A DNA stretch of 64,000 nucleotides. Origin: an uncultured Collinsella sp. GTDB lineage: Bacteria; Actinomycetota; Coriobacteriia; Coriobacteriales; Coriobacteriaceae. Below the pieces are notes generated by a model, which saw nothing but the letters and a program-made list of their open reading frames with translations, did not search any database and was not told the origin of the DNA. The stretch covers positions 124,001 through 188,000 of the forward strand of contig CAUGJE010000001.1 of assembly GCA_959599915.1 (NCBI GenBank), in the 5' to 3' direction. Below are positions 1 through 8,571 of the stretch, one piece after another (position 1 is the first letter of the stretch; each line of letters starts with the position of its first letter). Made by a program: the position numbers and the translations under genes.

Positions 1-777
1 GGGCTCGTAGGGGCTAATCTCGCGCGAGACGATGGTCTGCAGGGCGTTGACGATCTCTGCCGCCACCATAACGGCGTCGTGGCCGCGCTGGGGCATGGCG
101 CCGTGGCATGAGGTGCCGCGGACGTCGATGCGGAACCAATCGGTATTGGCCATGCGCGGGCCGGGTTCGCAGCTCACGGTGCCGGCGTCGACCTCGCTCC
201 AGATATGTGCGGCGTAGACACCGTCGACGCCGTCGAGCACACCCGTGCCGATCATGAGCTTGGCGCCCTGGCCGTTTTCCTCGCTAGGCTGGAAGACGAT
301 GCGGATCTCGCCGTGGATGTCGTCGGTCATATGGCGCAGAATCTGCAGCGTGCCGAGCATCATGGCGATGTGGCAGTCGTGGCCGCAGGCGTGCATGCAG
401 CCCTCGTTGACGCTGGCGAACTCCTCGCCGGTCTGCTCGGTGACGGGCAGGGCGTCGATGTCGGCGCGCAGCAGGATGCGGCGGCGTGGCGTGCCGTCCT
501 CGCGATAGGCATCCGGCGCGGTACCGCGAAGCGTTGCCACCAAGCCGGTCTTGAGCGGACGCTCGTAGGGGATATTCATGGCGTCGAGCTGGTTGGCGAT
601 GTCAGAAGTCGTGCGCTCCTCGGCGAGGCTCAGCTCCGGGTGCTTATGGAAGTGGCGGCGCTGCTTGATGATGTAGGGTTCAAACTCGGTAGCGATATCT
701 TGGATGGCTGCGGTGACGTCGTCAGCCGCGCGAGCCTCGGTCGCCGCCATAATCTGTTGTGCCTTGGTCTTCGTCAT
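1..777 (-). CDS. M20-family amidohydrolase, N-terminal 259 codons (partial)
   Basis: The gene starts at an ATG read leftwards from 777 and runs off the left edge, so only the N-terminal part is visible. The translation carries the M20D amidohydrolase pattern: RRHFHKHPELS near residue 40, RADIDALPV near 104 and the metal-binding HACGHDCH near 129. Known relatives are hippurate, IAA-amino-acid and N-acyl-amino-acid deacylases, which are cytoplasmic two-metal hydrolases. The substrate cannot be read from the sequence. It is divergent from the next gene, with about 170 bp between the starts. Confidence 0.85.
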   Translation of the reverse strand, partial: MTKTKAQQIMAATEARAADDVTAAIQDIATEFEPYIIKQRRHFHKHPELSLAEERTTSDIANQLDAMNIPYERPLKTGLVATLRGTAPDAYREDGTPRRRILLRADIDALPVTEQTGEEFASVNEGCMHACGHDCHIAMMLGTLQILRHMTDDIHGEIRIVFQPSEENGQGAKLMIGTGVLDGVDGVYAAHIWSEVDAGTVSCEPGPRMANTDWFRIDVRGTSCHGAMPQRGHDAVMVAAEIVNALQTIVSREISPYEP

Positions 778-945
778 GGTCGATTTGCTCCTTGCTGGGT
801 TGATCGCAAAATCGTACAGGCTCTCTCCAGTATGCCACCTGCCGCTAGGGCTGGTAAAGTTGCCGTTTGCCGCTTGGGGTTTTGTTACAAGGGCGGGGGA
901 GTACACTCGGGGGTGTTGAATTTCCTGCCAGAGATGGGGATGCCC

Positions 946-2583
946 ATGCAACATATCGATCGGATTATCCGCTCCAAGAACGTCTTTACCGCGCAAGACG
1001 GCATCGATACCGCCCGCGAGCTGGCGATTGCCATCGCAGGCGACCGTATCGTCGCAGTCGGTGCGCCCGATGACGTGATCGCCGCCGTTCCCGCCGCCAC
1101 GTCGGTTATCGATTACGGCGAGCAGTTTGTCTGCCCAGGTTTCCATGACGCTCATCTGCACTTCTTCCATACCTCGGTCGGCTCCTCGCCGTACATGCTC
1201 ATGGATATGGGCACGTCCGAGGCTGCGCTGGTGCAGCACGCGCTCGAGTTTTCCAAGGACCTGCCCGATGACGCTTGGGTTGTGACGCAGGGCTGGCGCG
1301 ACTACCGTTGGGACCCGCCCGAGCATCCTACCAAGGCGTCGCTCGATGCGGCATTCCCCGATCGTCCCTGCGTTATGTATTCGGGCGACGGGCATACGCT
1401 TTGGCTCAACAGCCGCGCACTCGAGGCGCTCGGCGTCACACACGACAGCGAGCCGCCAGCGGGCGGCAGCTACGACAAGGATGCAAACGGCGAGCTCACG
1501 GGCATTGCTCACGAGGCGGCTGCCATGCAGCTGCTACCGCGCTGCCTTGAGTGGCTGGGCGAGGATCGCATCGCAAGCGCTTACGCCGATCAAATGAGGC
1601 GGATGGCCGAGCAGGGCATCACCTCGATATGCGATATGTCGCTCATGCCCATGCCGGGCTGCGACTTTATCCGCGACGACGTCTACGACAAACTACAGGC
1701 AGCCGGCAAGTTGGGCATCCGAGCCCATCTGTTCCCCACGCTGCTGGATGACCAGTCGCGCTTGGAAGAGCTGCAGGCACGTTACGCGAACAACCCGCTG
1801 CTCTCGGCGCCTGGTTTTAAGCAGTTCTTCGACGGCGTGTCGAGCGAGCATACGGCATATCTCACCGAGCCCTATACCAATCCGCGCTTCTCAGGCGATC
1901 AGGGCCGCCTGACGGTTCCTGCCGAGCGCATGCGCAAGCTGGTTCTGGCGGCTGCGGAGCGTGGTCACACCGTGCGCATCCACGTCATCGGCGATGGTGC
2001 CATCCATGCCGCGCTCGATATCTTCGAGGAAGCGGCCGAACTGTACGGCCTGCCCCAGCACGGCCATAACACGCTCGAGCATCTGGAGAACCTCTTGCCC
2101 GAGGACATCGATCGTCTACGCAAGCTTAACGTCGTTGCCTCGAGCCAGCCTTGTCACATTACACTCGACCCGGGCGGCCCCGAGCGCGATCTGGGCCTGG
2201 AGCGCAGCCGCATCATGTGGCCGTTTGCGACCTATAAGCAGCGCGGCATTCGCCAAGCCTTCGGCACCGACAGTCCCATCACGGCCGTTACCAGCATGAA
2301 CGTGCTCTACACGGCCATCACGCGGCAAGACCCTCGCAGCCACTGGCCCGAGGGCGGCTGGCTCCCCAGCGAGTGCATCGACGCGGCTACAGCTCTGCGC
2401 AACTACACCCTGGGCAGCGCGTACGCAGCGGGCGACGAGCAAAACCTCGGCAGCTTGGAGCCTGGCAAGTATGCCGACCTGGTAGTCCTGGACCAAAACC
2501 CGCTCACCGTTGGCCCCCAAGACCTCCAGGCCACAAAAGTTCAGGCCACCTACCTGGCAGGCAACTTGATTTACGAGCGCTAA
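946..2583 (+). CDS. YtcJ-like amidohydrolase (amidohydrolase family 3)
   Basis: A predicted metal-dependent cytoplasmic hydrolase of about 545 residues, normal length for YtcJ-type proteins. Visible motifs are HDAHLHFFH near residue 67 (the paired His of the first metal site), HVIGDGA near 346 and FGTDSPI near 440 (the Asp near the C-terminal end of the barrel). The frame stays open far upstream, but similarity to the family begins only here. I chose the ATG at 946 because GGGGA lies five bases before it; ATGs at 934 and 940 are alternatives. Family members hydrolyse amide or imide bonds in poorly defined substrates. The gene stands alone and is followed by a terminator. Confidence 0.85.
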   Translation: MQHIDRIIRSKNVFTAQDGIDTARELAIAIAGDRIVAVGAPDDVIAAVPAATSVIDYGEQFVCPGFHDAHLHFFHTSVGSSPYMLMDMGTSEAALVQHALEFSKDLPDDAWVVTQGWRDYRWDPPEHPTKASLDAAFPDRPCVMYSGDGHTLWLNSRALEALGVTHDSEPPAGGSYDKDANGELTGIAHEAAAMQLLPRCLEWLGEDRIASAYADQMRRMAEQGITSICDMSLMPMPGCDFIRDDVYDKLQAAGKLGIRAHLFPTLLDDQSRLEELQARYANNPLLSAPGFKQFFDGVSSEHTAYLTEPYTNPRFSGDQGRLTVPAERMRKLVLAAAERGHTVRIHVIGDGAIHAALDIFEEAAELYGLPQHGHNTLEHLENLLPEDIDRLRKLNVVASSQPCHITLDPGGPERDLGLERSRIMWPFATYKQRGIRQAFGTDSPITAVTSMNVLYTAITRQDPRSHWPEGGWLPSECIDAATALRNYTLGSAYAAGDEQNLGSLEPGKYADLVVLDQNPLTVGPQDLQATKVQATYLAGNLIYER

Positions 2584-2601
2584 TATTCATGTCGTACCGT
2601 T

Positions 2602-2653
2602 AAACGCGGCTCGCGCAGCCTATTTTGGGATGGCGCTCGAGCCGCGTTTGCGT
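2602..2653 (+). terminator. Intrinsic terminator after the YtcJ-like gene
   Basis: Perfect 12-bp stem AAACGCGGCTCG (2602-2613) with its complement (2638-2649), followed by a T-containing tail. It lies 19 bases after the stop codon. Confidence 0.6.
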
Positions 2654-2839
2654 TTTGGTGGGGATCCGCCATGAGCGTCCCTGCTCTGTTGGATTTGGGT
2701 GCGGGGCAGAGGTGCTGCTGCCCCGCGCTCAATTTGGACACCAGCAATGCTATCTCTTGGTGTTTTGCATACTTCCCATTACAGATTGCATAAAAAGGCT
2801 GGGATATTTTTCCTGATCCTGATGTACCCCCGCCCGTGC

Positions 2840-3075
2840 CGTGCAAAAAACGGAGTATTCAGCACCGCGAGCTCTGCCGGTGCCGCTGCAGTCGGGTAGC
2901 ATTGCGGAGATCGACGTCATTTTGGGGTCCGACGTGGCGCGAGGCATGCTTGTTTGTCTCGACGAGGCCTGTCTGCCGACCCAAATCGCCGGCCGAAGGC
3001 GTCCTTGGGACCAATATGGTGTGTCCGGCGCGTATGCAGCCGTCCTGGCTTGCTGAATACTCCCAAAAATGCACG
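2840..3075. repeat. Element bounded by 24-bp inverted repeats
   Basis: The segment 2840-2863 (ends GGAGTATTCAGC) is matched in reverse complement by 3052-3075. Eighteen of 24 positions agree, and the six differing positions form one block: AAAAAC in one arm, TTTTTG in the other. The 190 bp inside has no convincing gene. It may be a small non-autonomous mobile element or a structured RNA; no function can be assigned. Confidence 0.45.
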
Positions 3076-3145
3076 ATGCTCCCCAGGGGACCCGTGCGCG
3101 CAGCGAAAACCATGCCCACGTTCCTATCCGCATCGCCATTTTGCT

Positions 3146-3360
3146 GCACTGACTTTTCTGAATACCGGGCTCGAATTAGTTAACCTAGCTCCCGGGGCGG
3201 ACCGGAGGGCATGAAGTTTGTCGAGAGTTCCGCACGCAAAGGAAAGCACTTAATGTGCTTTCCGTCTTGCGCAGGACTGTAGAGCGGCAAACTTCATGCC
3301 CTCCGGTGGCCCGGGGAGCCACTGCTAAGTTATCCCCCGGCATTCAGAAAATCTAAGTGC
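3146..3360. repeat. Long imperfect palindrome upstream of groES
   Basis: The two halves of this ~215-bp block are near reverse complements. The best part is a perfect 19-bp arm, CCGGAGGGCATGAAGTTTG at 3202-3220, paired with 3288-3306. The outer arms share TTTTCTGAAT(A/G)CCGGG, and the centre holds a second hairpin, GAAAGCAC...GTGCTTTC. It would fold into one very long hairpin. No gene is seen in 2654-3488 apart from these repeats and the groES promoter region. Confidence 0.6.
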
Positions 3361-3451
3361 CAAAAAATAAGATTTTTTGACTCTGTGTTGTATAACCCGC
3401 CATTCGTGGGTACCATTCAACGCGTACGCAAACAAAAAGGGTTAATTCGCG

Positions 3452-3460
3452 TGGTATAAC
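3452..3460 (+). promoter_or_regulatory. Candidate extended -10 promoter of groESL
   Basis: TGGTATAAC is an extended -10 sequence about 30 bases before the groES start. A second copy of the surrounding sequence (TGTATAACC-CGC) lies about 60 bp upstream, so there may be two promoters or a repeated operator. No CIRCE element (the HrcA operator) and no HAIR element (the HspR operator) was seen between 3360 and 3488. Confidence 0.35.
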
Positions 3461-3488
3461 CGCGCGGCCCAAAAAGGAGGAGACAAGC

Positions 3489-3782
3489 ATGTCGTCTTTG
3501 AAGCCGCTTGCAGATCGTGTTCTGGTTAAGCCCGACGAGGCCGAGCAGAAGACCGCTTCTGGTCTGTATATCGCCAGCAACGCTCAGGAGAAGCCGCAGC
3601 GTGGCACCATCGTTGCCGTTGGCGCCGGCAAGGTCAACGACAAGGGTGAGCGCATCCCCATGGACGTCAAGGTCGGTGACGTTGTCATCTACGGTAAGTT
3701 CGGTGGCAACGAGGTCAAGGTCGACGGCGAGAAGTATCTGCTGATGCGCGCCGACGACATCTACGCTGTCGTCGAGGCCTAG
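3489..3782 (+). CDS. groS: Co-chaperonin GroES
   Basis: The 97-residue lid of the GroEL folding chamber, of normal length. It begins MSSLKPLADRVLVKP, contains the mobile-loop region (residues ~17-33) and the conserved GTIVAVGAGK, and ends with YAVVEA. A strong ribosome-binding site, AAAGGAGG, precedes the ATG. It lies 96 bp before groEL on the same strand, the usual groESL operon. Together they fold cytoplasmic proteins in an ATP-driven cycle. Confidence 0.97.
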   Translation: MSSLKPLADRVLVKPDEAEQKTASGLYIASNAQEKPQRGTIVAVGAGKVNDKGERIPMDVKVGDVVIYGKFGGNEVKVDGEKYLLMRADDIYAVVEA

Positions 3783-3878
3783 TCTCGTCAGAATCTCTGA
3801 TTCGTCTTTGAACGCGCCCGCCGCATAGGACTCGGAAGCGGCGACGCGAGTCACATTTCTTTTGGAGGATTACCTACC

Positions 3879-5516
3879 ATGGCAAAGAACATTACGTTCA
3901 ACACCGATGCCCGCGCTAAGCTTGCCAAGGGCGTCAACACTCTGGCCGACGCCGTTACCGTCACCATGGGCCCCAAGGGTCGCTACGTTGCGCTGCAGCG
4001 CACGTTCGGTGCCCCGACCATCACCAACGACGGCGTTTCCGTCGCCAAGGAGATCGAGCTCGAGGACAACATCGAGAACATGGGTGCTCAGCTGGTGAAG
4101 GAGGTTGCCACCAAGACCAACGACACCGTGGGTGACGGCACCACCACCGCAACCCTGCTCGCTCAGGCCATCGTCAACGACGGCCTGCGCAACGTCGCCG
4201 CTGGCGCCAACCCGCTGGCCATTCGTCGCGGCATCGACAAGGCCGTTAACGCCGCCGTCGCCGAGATGAAGAAGCAGGCCAAGCCGGTCGAGACCAAGGA
4301 GCAGATCGCTTCCGTCGGCACCATCTCCGCTGGTGACCCCGAGGTCGGCGAGAAGATCGCCGAGGCCATGGAGGTCGTGGGCAAGGACGGCGTCATCACC
4401 GTCGAGGATTCCCAGACGTTCGACATCACCATCGACACCGTCGAGGGCATGCAGTTCGACAAGGGCTATGTCTCCGCTTACTTCGTCACGGACAACGACC
4501 GCATGGAGGCCGTGATGAAGGATCCGTACATCCTCATCACCGACCAGAAGATCTCCAGCGTTCAGGACATCATGCCCGTTCTCGAGGCTGTCCAGCGCGC
4601 TGGCCGTGGTCTGCTCATCATCGCTGAGGACATCGACGGCGAGGCTCTGCCTACCCTGGTCCTCAACAAGATCCGTGGCGCCCTCAACGTCTGCGCCGTC
4701 AAGGCTCCGGGCTACGGCGATCGCCGCAAGCGCATTCTCGAGGACATCGCCGTCCTCACCGGTGGCCAGGCTGCCCTGGACGAGCTGGGCGTGAAGGTCG
4801 CTGACATCACCGCCGATATGCTCGGTACCGCTAAGTCCGTCACCATCTCCAAGGACAACACCGTCGTCGTCGGCGGCGCTGGCTCCAAGGAGGCCATCGA
4901 CGCCCGTATCGCTCAGATTAAGGGCGAGATGGAGAACACCACCTCTGACTTCGACCGTGAGAAGCTCCAGGAGCGCCTGGCCAAGCTCTCCGGTGGCGTT
5001 GCCGTCATCAAGGTCGGCGCTGCTACCGAGTCCGAGCTCAAGGAGATCAAGCATCGCGTCGAGGACGCCCTGCAGGCTACCCGCGCTGCTGTCGAGGAGG
5101 GCATCGTCGCTGGCGGCGGCGTCGCCTTCATGGACGCTGCTCCTGCGCTCGACGCTGTCGAGATCGACGACCCCGAGGAGAAGATCGGCGTCGACATCGT
5201 CAAGAAGGCTCTGACCGCTCCGGTCGCCACCATCGCCAAGAACGCTGGCTTTGAGGGCGCTGTCGTGGTCGACAAGGTTGCCGAGCTGCCCGCCGGCCAG
5301 GGTCTCAACTCTGCCAACGGCGAGTGGGGCGACATGATCGAGATGGGCGTCCTCGACCCCGTCAAGGTCAGCCGCGTCACCCTGCAGAACGCTGCGTCTG
5401 TCGCCAGCCTGATTCTCATTACCGAGGCCACTGTCTCCGATGTGCCCAAGAACACTCAGCTTGAGGACGCTATCGCTGCTGCTACCGCTGGTCAGCAGGG
5501 CGGCGGTATGTACTAA
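3879..5516 (+). CDS. groL: Chaperonin GroEL
   Basis: A 545-residue 60-kDa chaperonin subunit of normal length. ATP-site sequences are clear: VTMGPKGRYV near residue 27 and GDGTTTATLLAQ near 86. The C-terminus ends GQQGGGMY, a short form of the usual Gly/Met tail. It forms the double-ring chamber that works with GroES, encoded just upstream. An ATG with TTGGAGGAT upstream sets the start. The opposite strand also stays open across this gene, but that is a composition artefact. Confidence 0.98.
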   Translation: MAKNITFNTDARAKLAKGVNTLADAVTVTMGPKGRYVALQRTFGAPTITNDGVSVAKEIELEDNIENMGAQLVKEVATKTNDTVGDGTTTATLLAQAIVNDGLRNVAAGANPLAIRRGIDKAVNAAVAEMKKQAKPVETKEQIASVGTISAGDPEVGEKIAEAMEVVGKDGVITVEDSQTFDITIDTVEGMQFDKGYVSAYFVTDNDRMEAVMKDPYILITDQKISSVQDIMPVLEAVQRAGRGLLIIAEDIDGEALPTLVLNKIRGALNVCAVKAPGYGDRRKRILEDIAVLTGGQAALDELGVKVADITADMLGTAKSVTISKDNTVVVGGAGSKEAIDARIAQIKGEMENTTSDFDREKLQERLAKLSGGVAVIKVGAATESELKEIKHRVEDALQATRAAVEEGIVAGGGVAFMDAAPALDAVEIDDPEEKIGVDIVKKALTAPVATIAKNAGFEGAVVVDKVAELPAGQGLNSANGEWGDMIEMGVLDPVKVSRVTLQNAASVASLILITEATVSDVPKNTQLEDAIAAATAGQQGGGMY

Positions 5517-5542
5517 GGCCGACAAGGTCTAGAACTCCCACC

Positions 5543-5680
5543 GGGAATCCGGGGGCGTGACGGGGGCTTCTCTCCGGAACGTCCTCGGACATGCAAAGAG
5601 GCTCCGCATCGCGCTTCGCGCTGCGGAGCCTCTTTGCGGAATGTTCCGGAGAGAAACCCCCGTCACGCCCCCGGATTCCC
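5543..5680. repeat. 138-bp palindromic element after groEL
   Basis: 38-bp arms at 5543-5580 and 5643-5680 are reverse complements with one mismatch. Inside is a nested perfect hairpin (GCAAAGAGGCTCCGCA at 5593-5608 with 5622-5637) capped by GCGCTTCGCGC. It starts 27 bp after the groEL stop and could act as a transcription barrier, but the double-nested layout is more elaborate than a normal terminator. The rest of the gap up to the riboswitch (5681-5885) shows nothing else. Confidence 0.7.
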
Positions 5681-5885
5681 TGCGTTTACGGCCATGAGGT
5701 CGGCTCGCGGAGAAGGACGAGGTTGATGGGAATACGTGTCCCCTTCGCTGTTTCGCGGCTTTGCCGCGAAAAGCGCGCCACTTTGGGGTGGGTGGGGAAC
5801 GTGGTTGTTTCGGCAACTGATCTCCGCCACAAATTACCCTCGGCATACTTGCGCGAAAGCCTGCTGGTGCTACACTTGCAATTGC

Positions 5886-6068
5886 TGTTTCAGGGCGGGG
5901 TGGAATTCCCCACTGGCGGTAAATCGGGCGGTGCCAAAGGGGCGCCGTGGAGCAGGCGAGGTACCTGCGACTGAGCCGATGAGTCCGCGACCCGTGCGTG
6001 TGTTGGTTCGCATGCCGGCTGAACTGGTGAGATCCCAGTACCAACGGTTAGAGTCCGGATGAAAGAGG
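5886..6068 (+). promoter_or_regulatory. FMN riboswitch (RFN element)
   Basis: The conserved RFN blocks are all present: TTTCAGGGCGGGG and CCCCACTGGCGGTAAA at the 5' side, CCTGCGACTGAGCCGATGAG in the middle, and ACCAACGGTTAGAGTCCGGATGAAAGA at the 3' end (blocks separated by variable loops). No terminator hairpin follows. The ribosome-binding site of the next gene (GAGGCAGGTG) directly abuts the closing P1 stem. This suggests that FMN blocks translation rather than transcription, which is an inference. It should shut off riboflavin uptake when FMN is plentiful. Confidence 0.93.
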
Positions 6069-6079
6069 CAGGTGATCTT

Positions 6080-6670
6080 ATGTCTGAACAGTCGCAGCAT
6101 ATCCATTTTGAGAATACGAATAGGTGGAGCACCAAACAGCTCGTTACCATGGCGCTGATGTGCGCCCTGGGCGCCCTGTTTATGTACGTGCAGCTGCCCA
6201 TCCTTCCTTCGGCGCCGTTTTTGACCTATGACCCGTCGCTGGTGCCGGCGATGGTGTGCGGGTTTGCGTATGGTCCCGGTGCCGGTACTGCAGTTGCCGC
6301 CATGGCGATTGTTATCCATGCGCTCACCACGGGCGACTGGGTCGGTGCGCTCATGAACCTGGTGGCTACGCTGGGCTATATTCTGCCCGCGGCCATTGTC
6401 TACCAGAAGATGCATACCTATAAGGGTGCCGTGATCGGCCTCGTGCTCGGCGTCATTGCCGCTACGGCGCTGTCTATGGTCGCAAATCTCACCATCGGCG
6501 TATGGTTCTGGTATGGCTCGGTCGATGTGATTGCCCCGCTCATGCTTCCTGCCGTGCTGCCGTTCAACCTCATCAAGACCGTGCTCAACTCGGTGTTGAC
6601 GCTGGTGGTGTATAAAGCAGTTTCCAACCTCATCACGCCTAAAAAGGACCAGGTCAAAGGCCGCGCATGA
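6080..6670 (+). CDS. ribU: Riboflavin ECF transporter S component (RibU-like)
   Basis: A 196-residue, very hydrophobic membrane protein with about six predicted membrane segments. It is the vitamin-binding subunit of an energy-coupling factor importer. The first helix carries the small-residue pattern (TMALMCALGALF, residues ~22-33) that S components use to dock on EcfT. The substrate is inferred from the FMN riboswitch directly upstream. I chose the ATG at 6080 because AGGCAGGTG lies just before it; an in-frame start at 6059 would fall inside the riboswitch. It overlaps the next gene by four bases (ATGA). Confidence 0.88.
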   Translation: MSEQSQHIHFENTNRWSTKQLVTMALMCALGALFMYVQLPILPSAPFLTYDPSLVPAMVCGFAYGPGAGTAVAAMAIVIHALTTGDWVGALMNLVATLGYILPAAIVYQKMHTYKGAVIGLVLGVIAATALSMVANLTIGVWFWYGSVDVIAPLMLPAVLPFNLIKTVLNSVLTLVVYKAVSNLITPKKDQVKGRA

Positions 6671-8571
6671 TTGAGTGTCGGGGCGTTTCCTTTAGCTATG
6701 ACGGTGTCGTGTCGGCACTCGATGGTGTCGATCTGAGCATCGAGGACGGGGAGTTTTTCTGCATCCTCGGTGGCAATGGGTCGGGCAAGTCGACGTTTGC
6801 CAAGCATCTGAATGCGCTGTTGCAACCCGATGCGGGCACGGTACGCATCAACGGCATGGATGCGTCCGACCCCGAGCTGGTCTACGACATTCGCTCGACC
6901 GCGGGCATGGTATTCCAGAATCCCGATGATCAGCTGGTGGCAACGCTTGTCGAAGATGACGTTGCGTTCGGTCCCGAAAACCTTGGCGTGCCATCGGCGC
7001 AAATTGCGCAGCGCGTACGCGAGGCGCTGAAGGGTGTGGGCCTGGTGGGCTTTGAGCGCCACGAGACCCACGCGCTTTCGGGTGGCCAAAAGCAGCGCGT
7101 GGCGCTTGCCGGCGTGCTCGCCATGGAACCGCGCGTGCTCGTATTGGACGAGGCTTCCTCGATGCTCGATCCGCGTGGACGTAAGGGCCTCATGAAGGCT
7201 TGCCGCGCGTTGCACGATCGCGGCATGACCATCGTGATGATTACGCACTTTATGGAAGAGGCCGCCGAGGCCGATCGTGTCGCGGTGTTTCGGGCGGGGC
7301 GCGTTGCCATGCTCGGTACGCCCGAGGAAATCTTGACGCGAGCGGACGAACTTGCGCAGCTCAACCTGGATATGCCGGCGTCGTGCTGCTTAGGTAGGAC
7401 ACTTCGTGCGAAGGGCGTGCCCGTTTGCGCGCAGGTACGTGAGGCGGATATGGTCGCCGAGATTGCGCAGACTTATGCCGAGCGAAGTGGGGCAGGCACC
7501 GCGGGGCAGTCTTCCGCACCCCAATCGGAAATTGTTGACGGTACGGTTTCGGCAGACAACGAAGATAACGTACCAGAGCCCGTCATCGAACTATCCCATG
7601 TTTCGTACAGTTATTCGCTCAGTCCGCGCGAGCGCCGCCGCTGGCATAAGCGCTCGGCCACTGCGGGCAAATCGAGCAAACAGGCCCTCTGGGGAAACGA
7701 CCCCAGCAGCCCGTGGGCGCTGCGCGATGTATCGCTGACGGTGCGTCGCGGCGAGTTCCTGGGCTTGGCAGGTCATACCGGTTCGGGTAAGTCGACGCTG
7801 GTCCAGCATCTCAACGGTTTGATTCGCCCCCAGGAGGGAAGCGTTTGCGCGCTGGGGCTCGATTTGTCAAACAAGAAAGATGCCGCCGCGGTTAAGGCCA
7901 AGGTCGGCGTGGTGTTTCAGTATCCCGAGCGCCAGCTGTTTGCCGAGACCGTGGTGCAGGACGTGGCGTTTGGTCCGCACAACCTTGGCTTGCCGCAAGA
8001 TGAAGTCGACCGTCGTGTCGAGTCATCGCTCTCGCGCGTGGGCCTCGACCTTTCCACGGTCGGCGACAAGACTCCCTTTGAGCTTTCGGGCGGTCAGCAA
8101 CGGCGTGTGGCATTCGCCGGCGTGCTCGCCATGGAGCCCGAAGTCCTGGTGCTCGATGAACCCATGGCGGGGCTCGATCCGGCAGCGCGTAGGGATTTCC
8201 TTGAGCTTATCGATCGACTTCACCGCGATGGCCTGACCGTTGTCATGGTTTCGCATAGTATGGATGACCTGGCCAATTGCTGTGACCGCATCGTCGTAAT
8301 GAACGAAGGCGCGGTGTTTGCCGAGGGAACCCCCGTGCAGGTGTTTGCGCATGCCGATGAGCTCAAGTCGATCGGCTTGGGCGTTCCCGCCGCCCAGCGT
8401 ATGGCGCTGGCGCTTACGGAGGCGGGCGTGCCGCTGCGTCGCGGCGGGCTCTATACGGTTGAGTCGCTGGCAGACGAGTTGGTGGACCTGCTAATCGGTC
8501 GCTCGGGCGGTCCTTCTAACGTCGCGGACATTGCTAAATCCAAGACGGTCGCGCGAGAGGAGGGCTGCTAA
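6667..8571 (+). CDS. Fused double ECF transporter ATPase (EcfA-EcfA')
   Basis: A 634-residue protein containing two complete ABC ATPases that are usually separate genes. Domain 1 (residues ~1-275) has Walker A GGNGSGKST at 35-43, signature LSGGQKQRV and Walker B VLVLDEASSMLDP. Domain 2 (~300-620) has GHTGSGKST, LSGGQQRRV and VLVLDEPMAGLDP. The domains are joined by a low-complexity linker near residues 275-300. It should power vitamin uptake with EcfT and RibU, which flank it with four-base and one-base overlaps. The Pro of the Walker B DEP is Ala in domain 1, a mild departure. Confidence 0.92.
   Translation: MIECRGVSFSYDGVVSALDGVDLSIEDGEFFCILGGNGSGKSTFAKHLNALLQPDAGTVRINGMDASDPELVYDIRSTAGMVFQNPDDQLVATLVEDDVAFGPENLGVPSAQIAQRVREALKGVGLVGFERHETHALSGGQKQRVALAGVLAMEPRVLVLDEASSMLDPRGRKGLMKACRALHDRGMTIVMITHFMEEAAEADRVAVFRAGRVAMLGTPEEILTRADELAQLNLDMPASCCLGRTLRAKGVPVCAQVREADMVAEIAQTYAERSGAGTAGQSSAPQSEIVDGTVSADNEDNVPEPVIELSHVSYSYSLSPRERRRWHKRSATAGKSSKQALWGNDPSSPWALRDVSLTVRRGEFLGLAGHTGSGKSTLVQHLNGLIRPQEGSVCALGLDLSNKKDAAAVKAKVGVVFQYPERQLFAETVVQDVAFGPHNLGLPQDEVDRRVESSLSRVGLDLSTVGDKTPFELSGGQQRRVAFAGVLAMEPEVLVLDEPMAGLDPAARRDFLELIDRLHRDGLTVVMVSHSMDDLANCCDRIVVMNEGAVFAEGTPVQVFAHADELKSIGLGVPAAQRMALALTEAGVPLRRGGLYTVESLADELVDLLIGRSGGPSNVADIAKSKTVAREEGC

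Noticed and set aside
205..945. N-terminal extension of the YtcJ-like frame
   Set aside because: It overlaps the divergent M20 gene in antisense and has no family similarity; similarity begins only after 946.
2750..3139. Overlapping open frames of 70-130 codons in the gap before groES
   Set aside because: No ribosome-binding sites and no recognisable domain, and they lie within inverted-repeat DNA.
3870..5525. A 551-codon open frame on the minus strand across groEL
   Set aside because: A composition shadow: it mirrors groEL, is extremely rich in Leu/Asp/Val/Gly and matches no family. Similar long frames oppose clpC (30687-33374), tuf, lysS and pepD.
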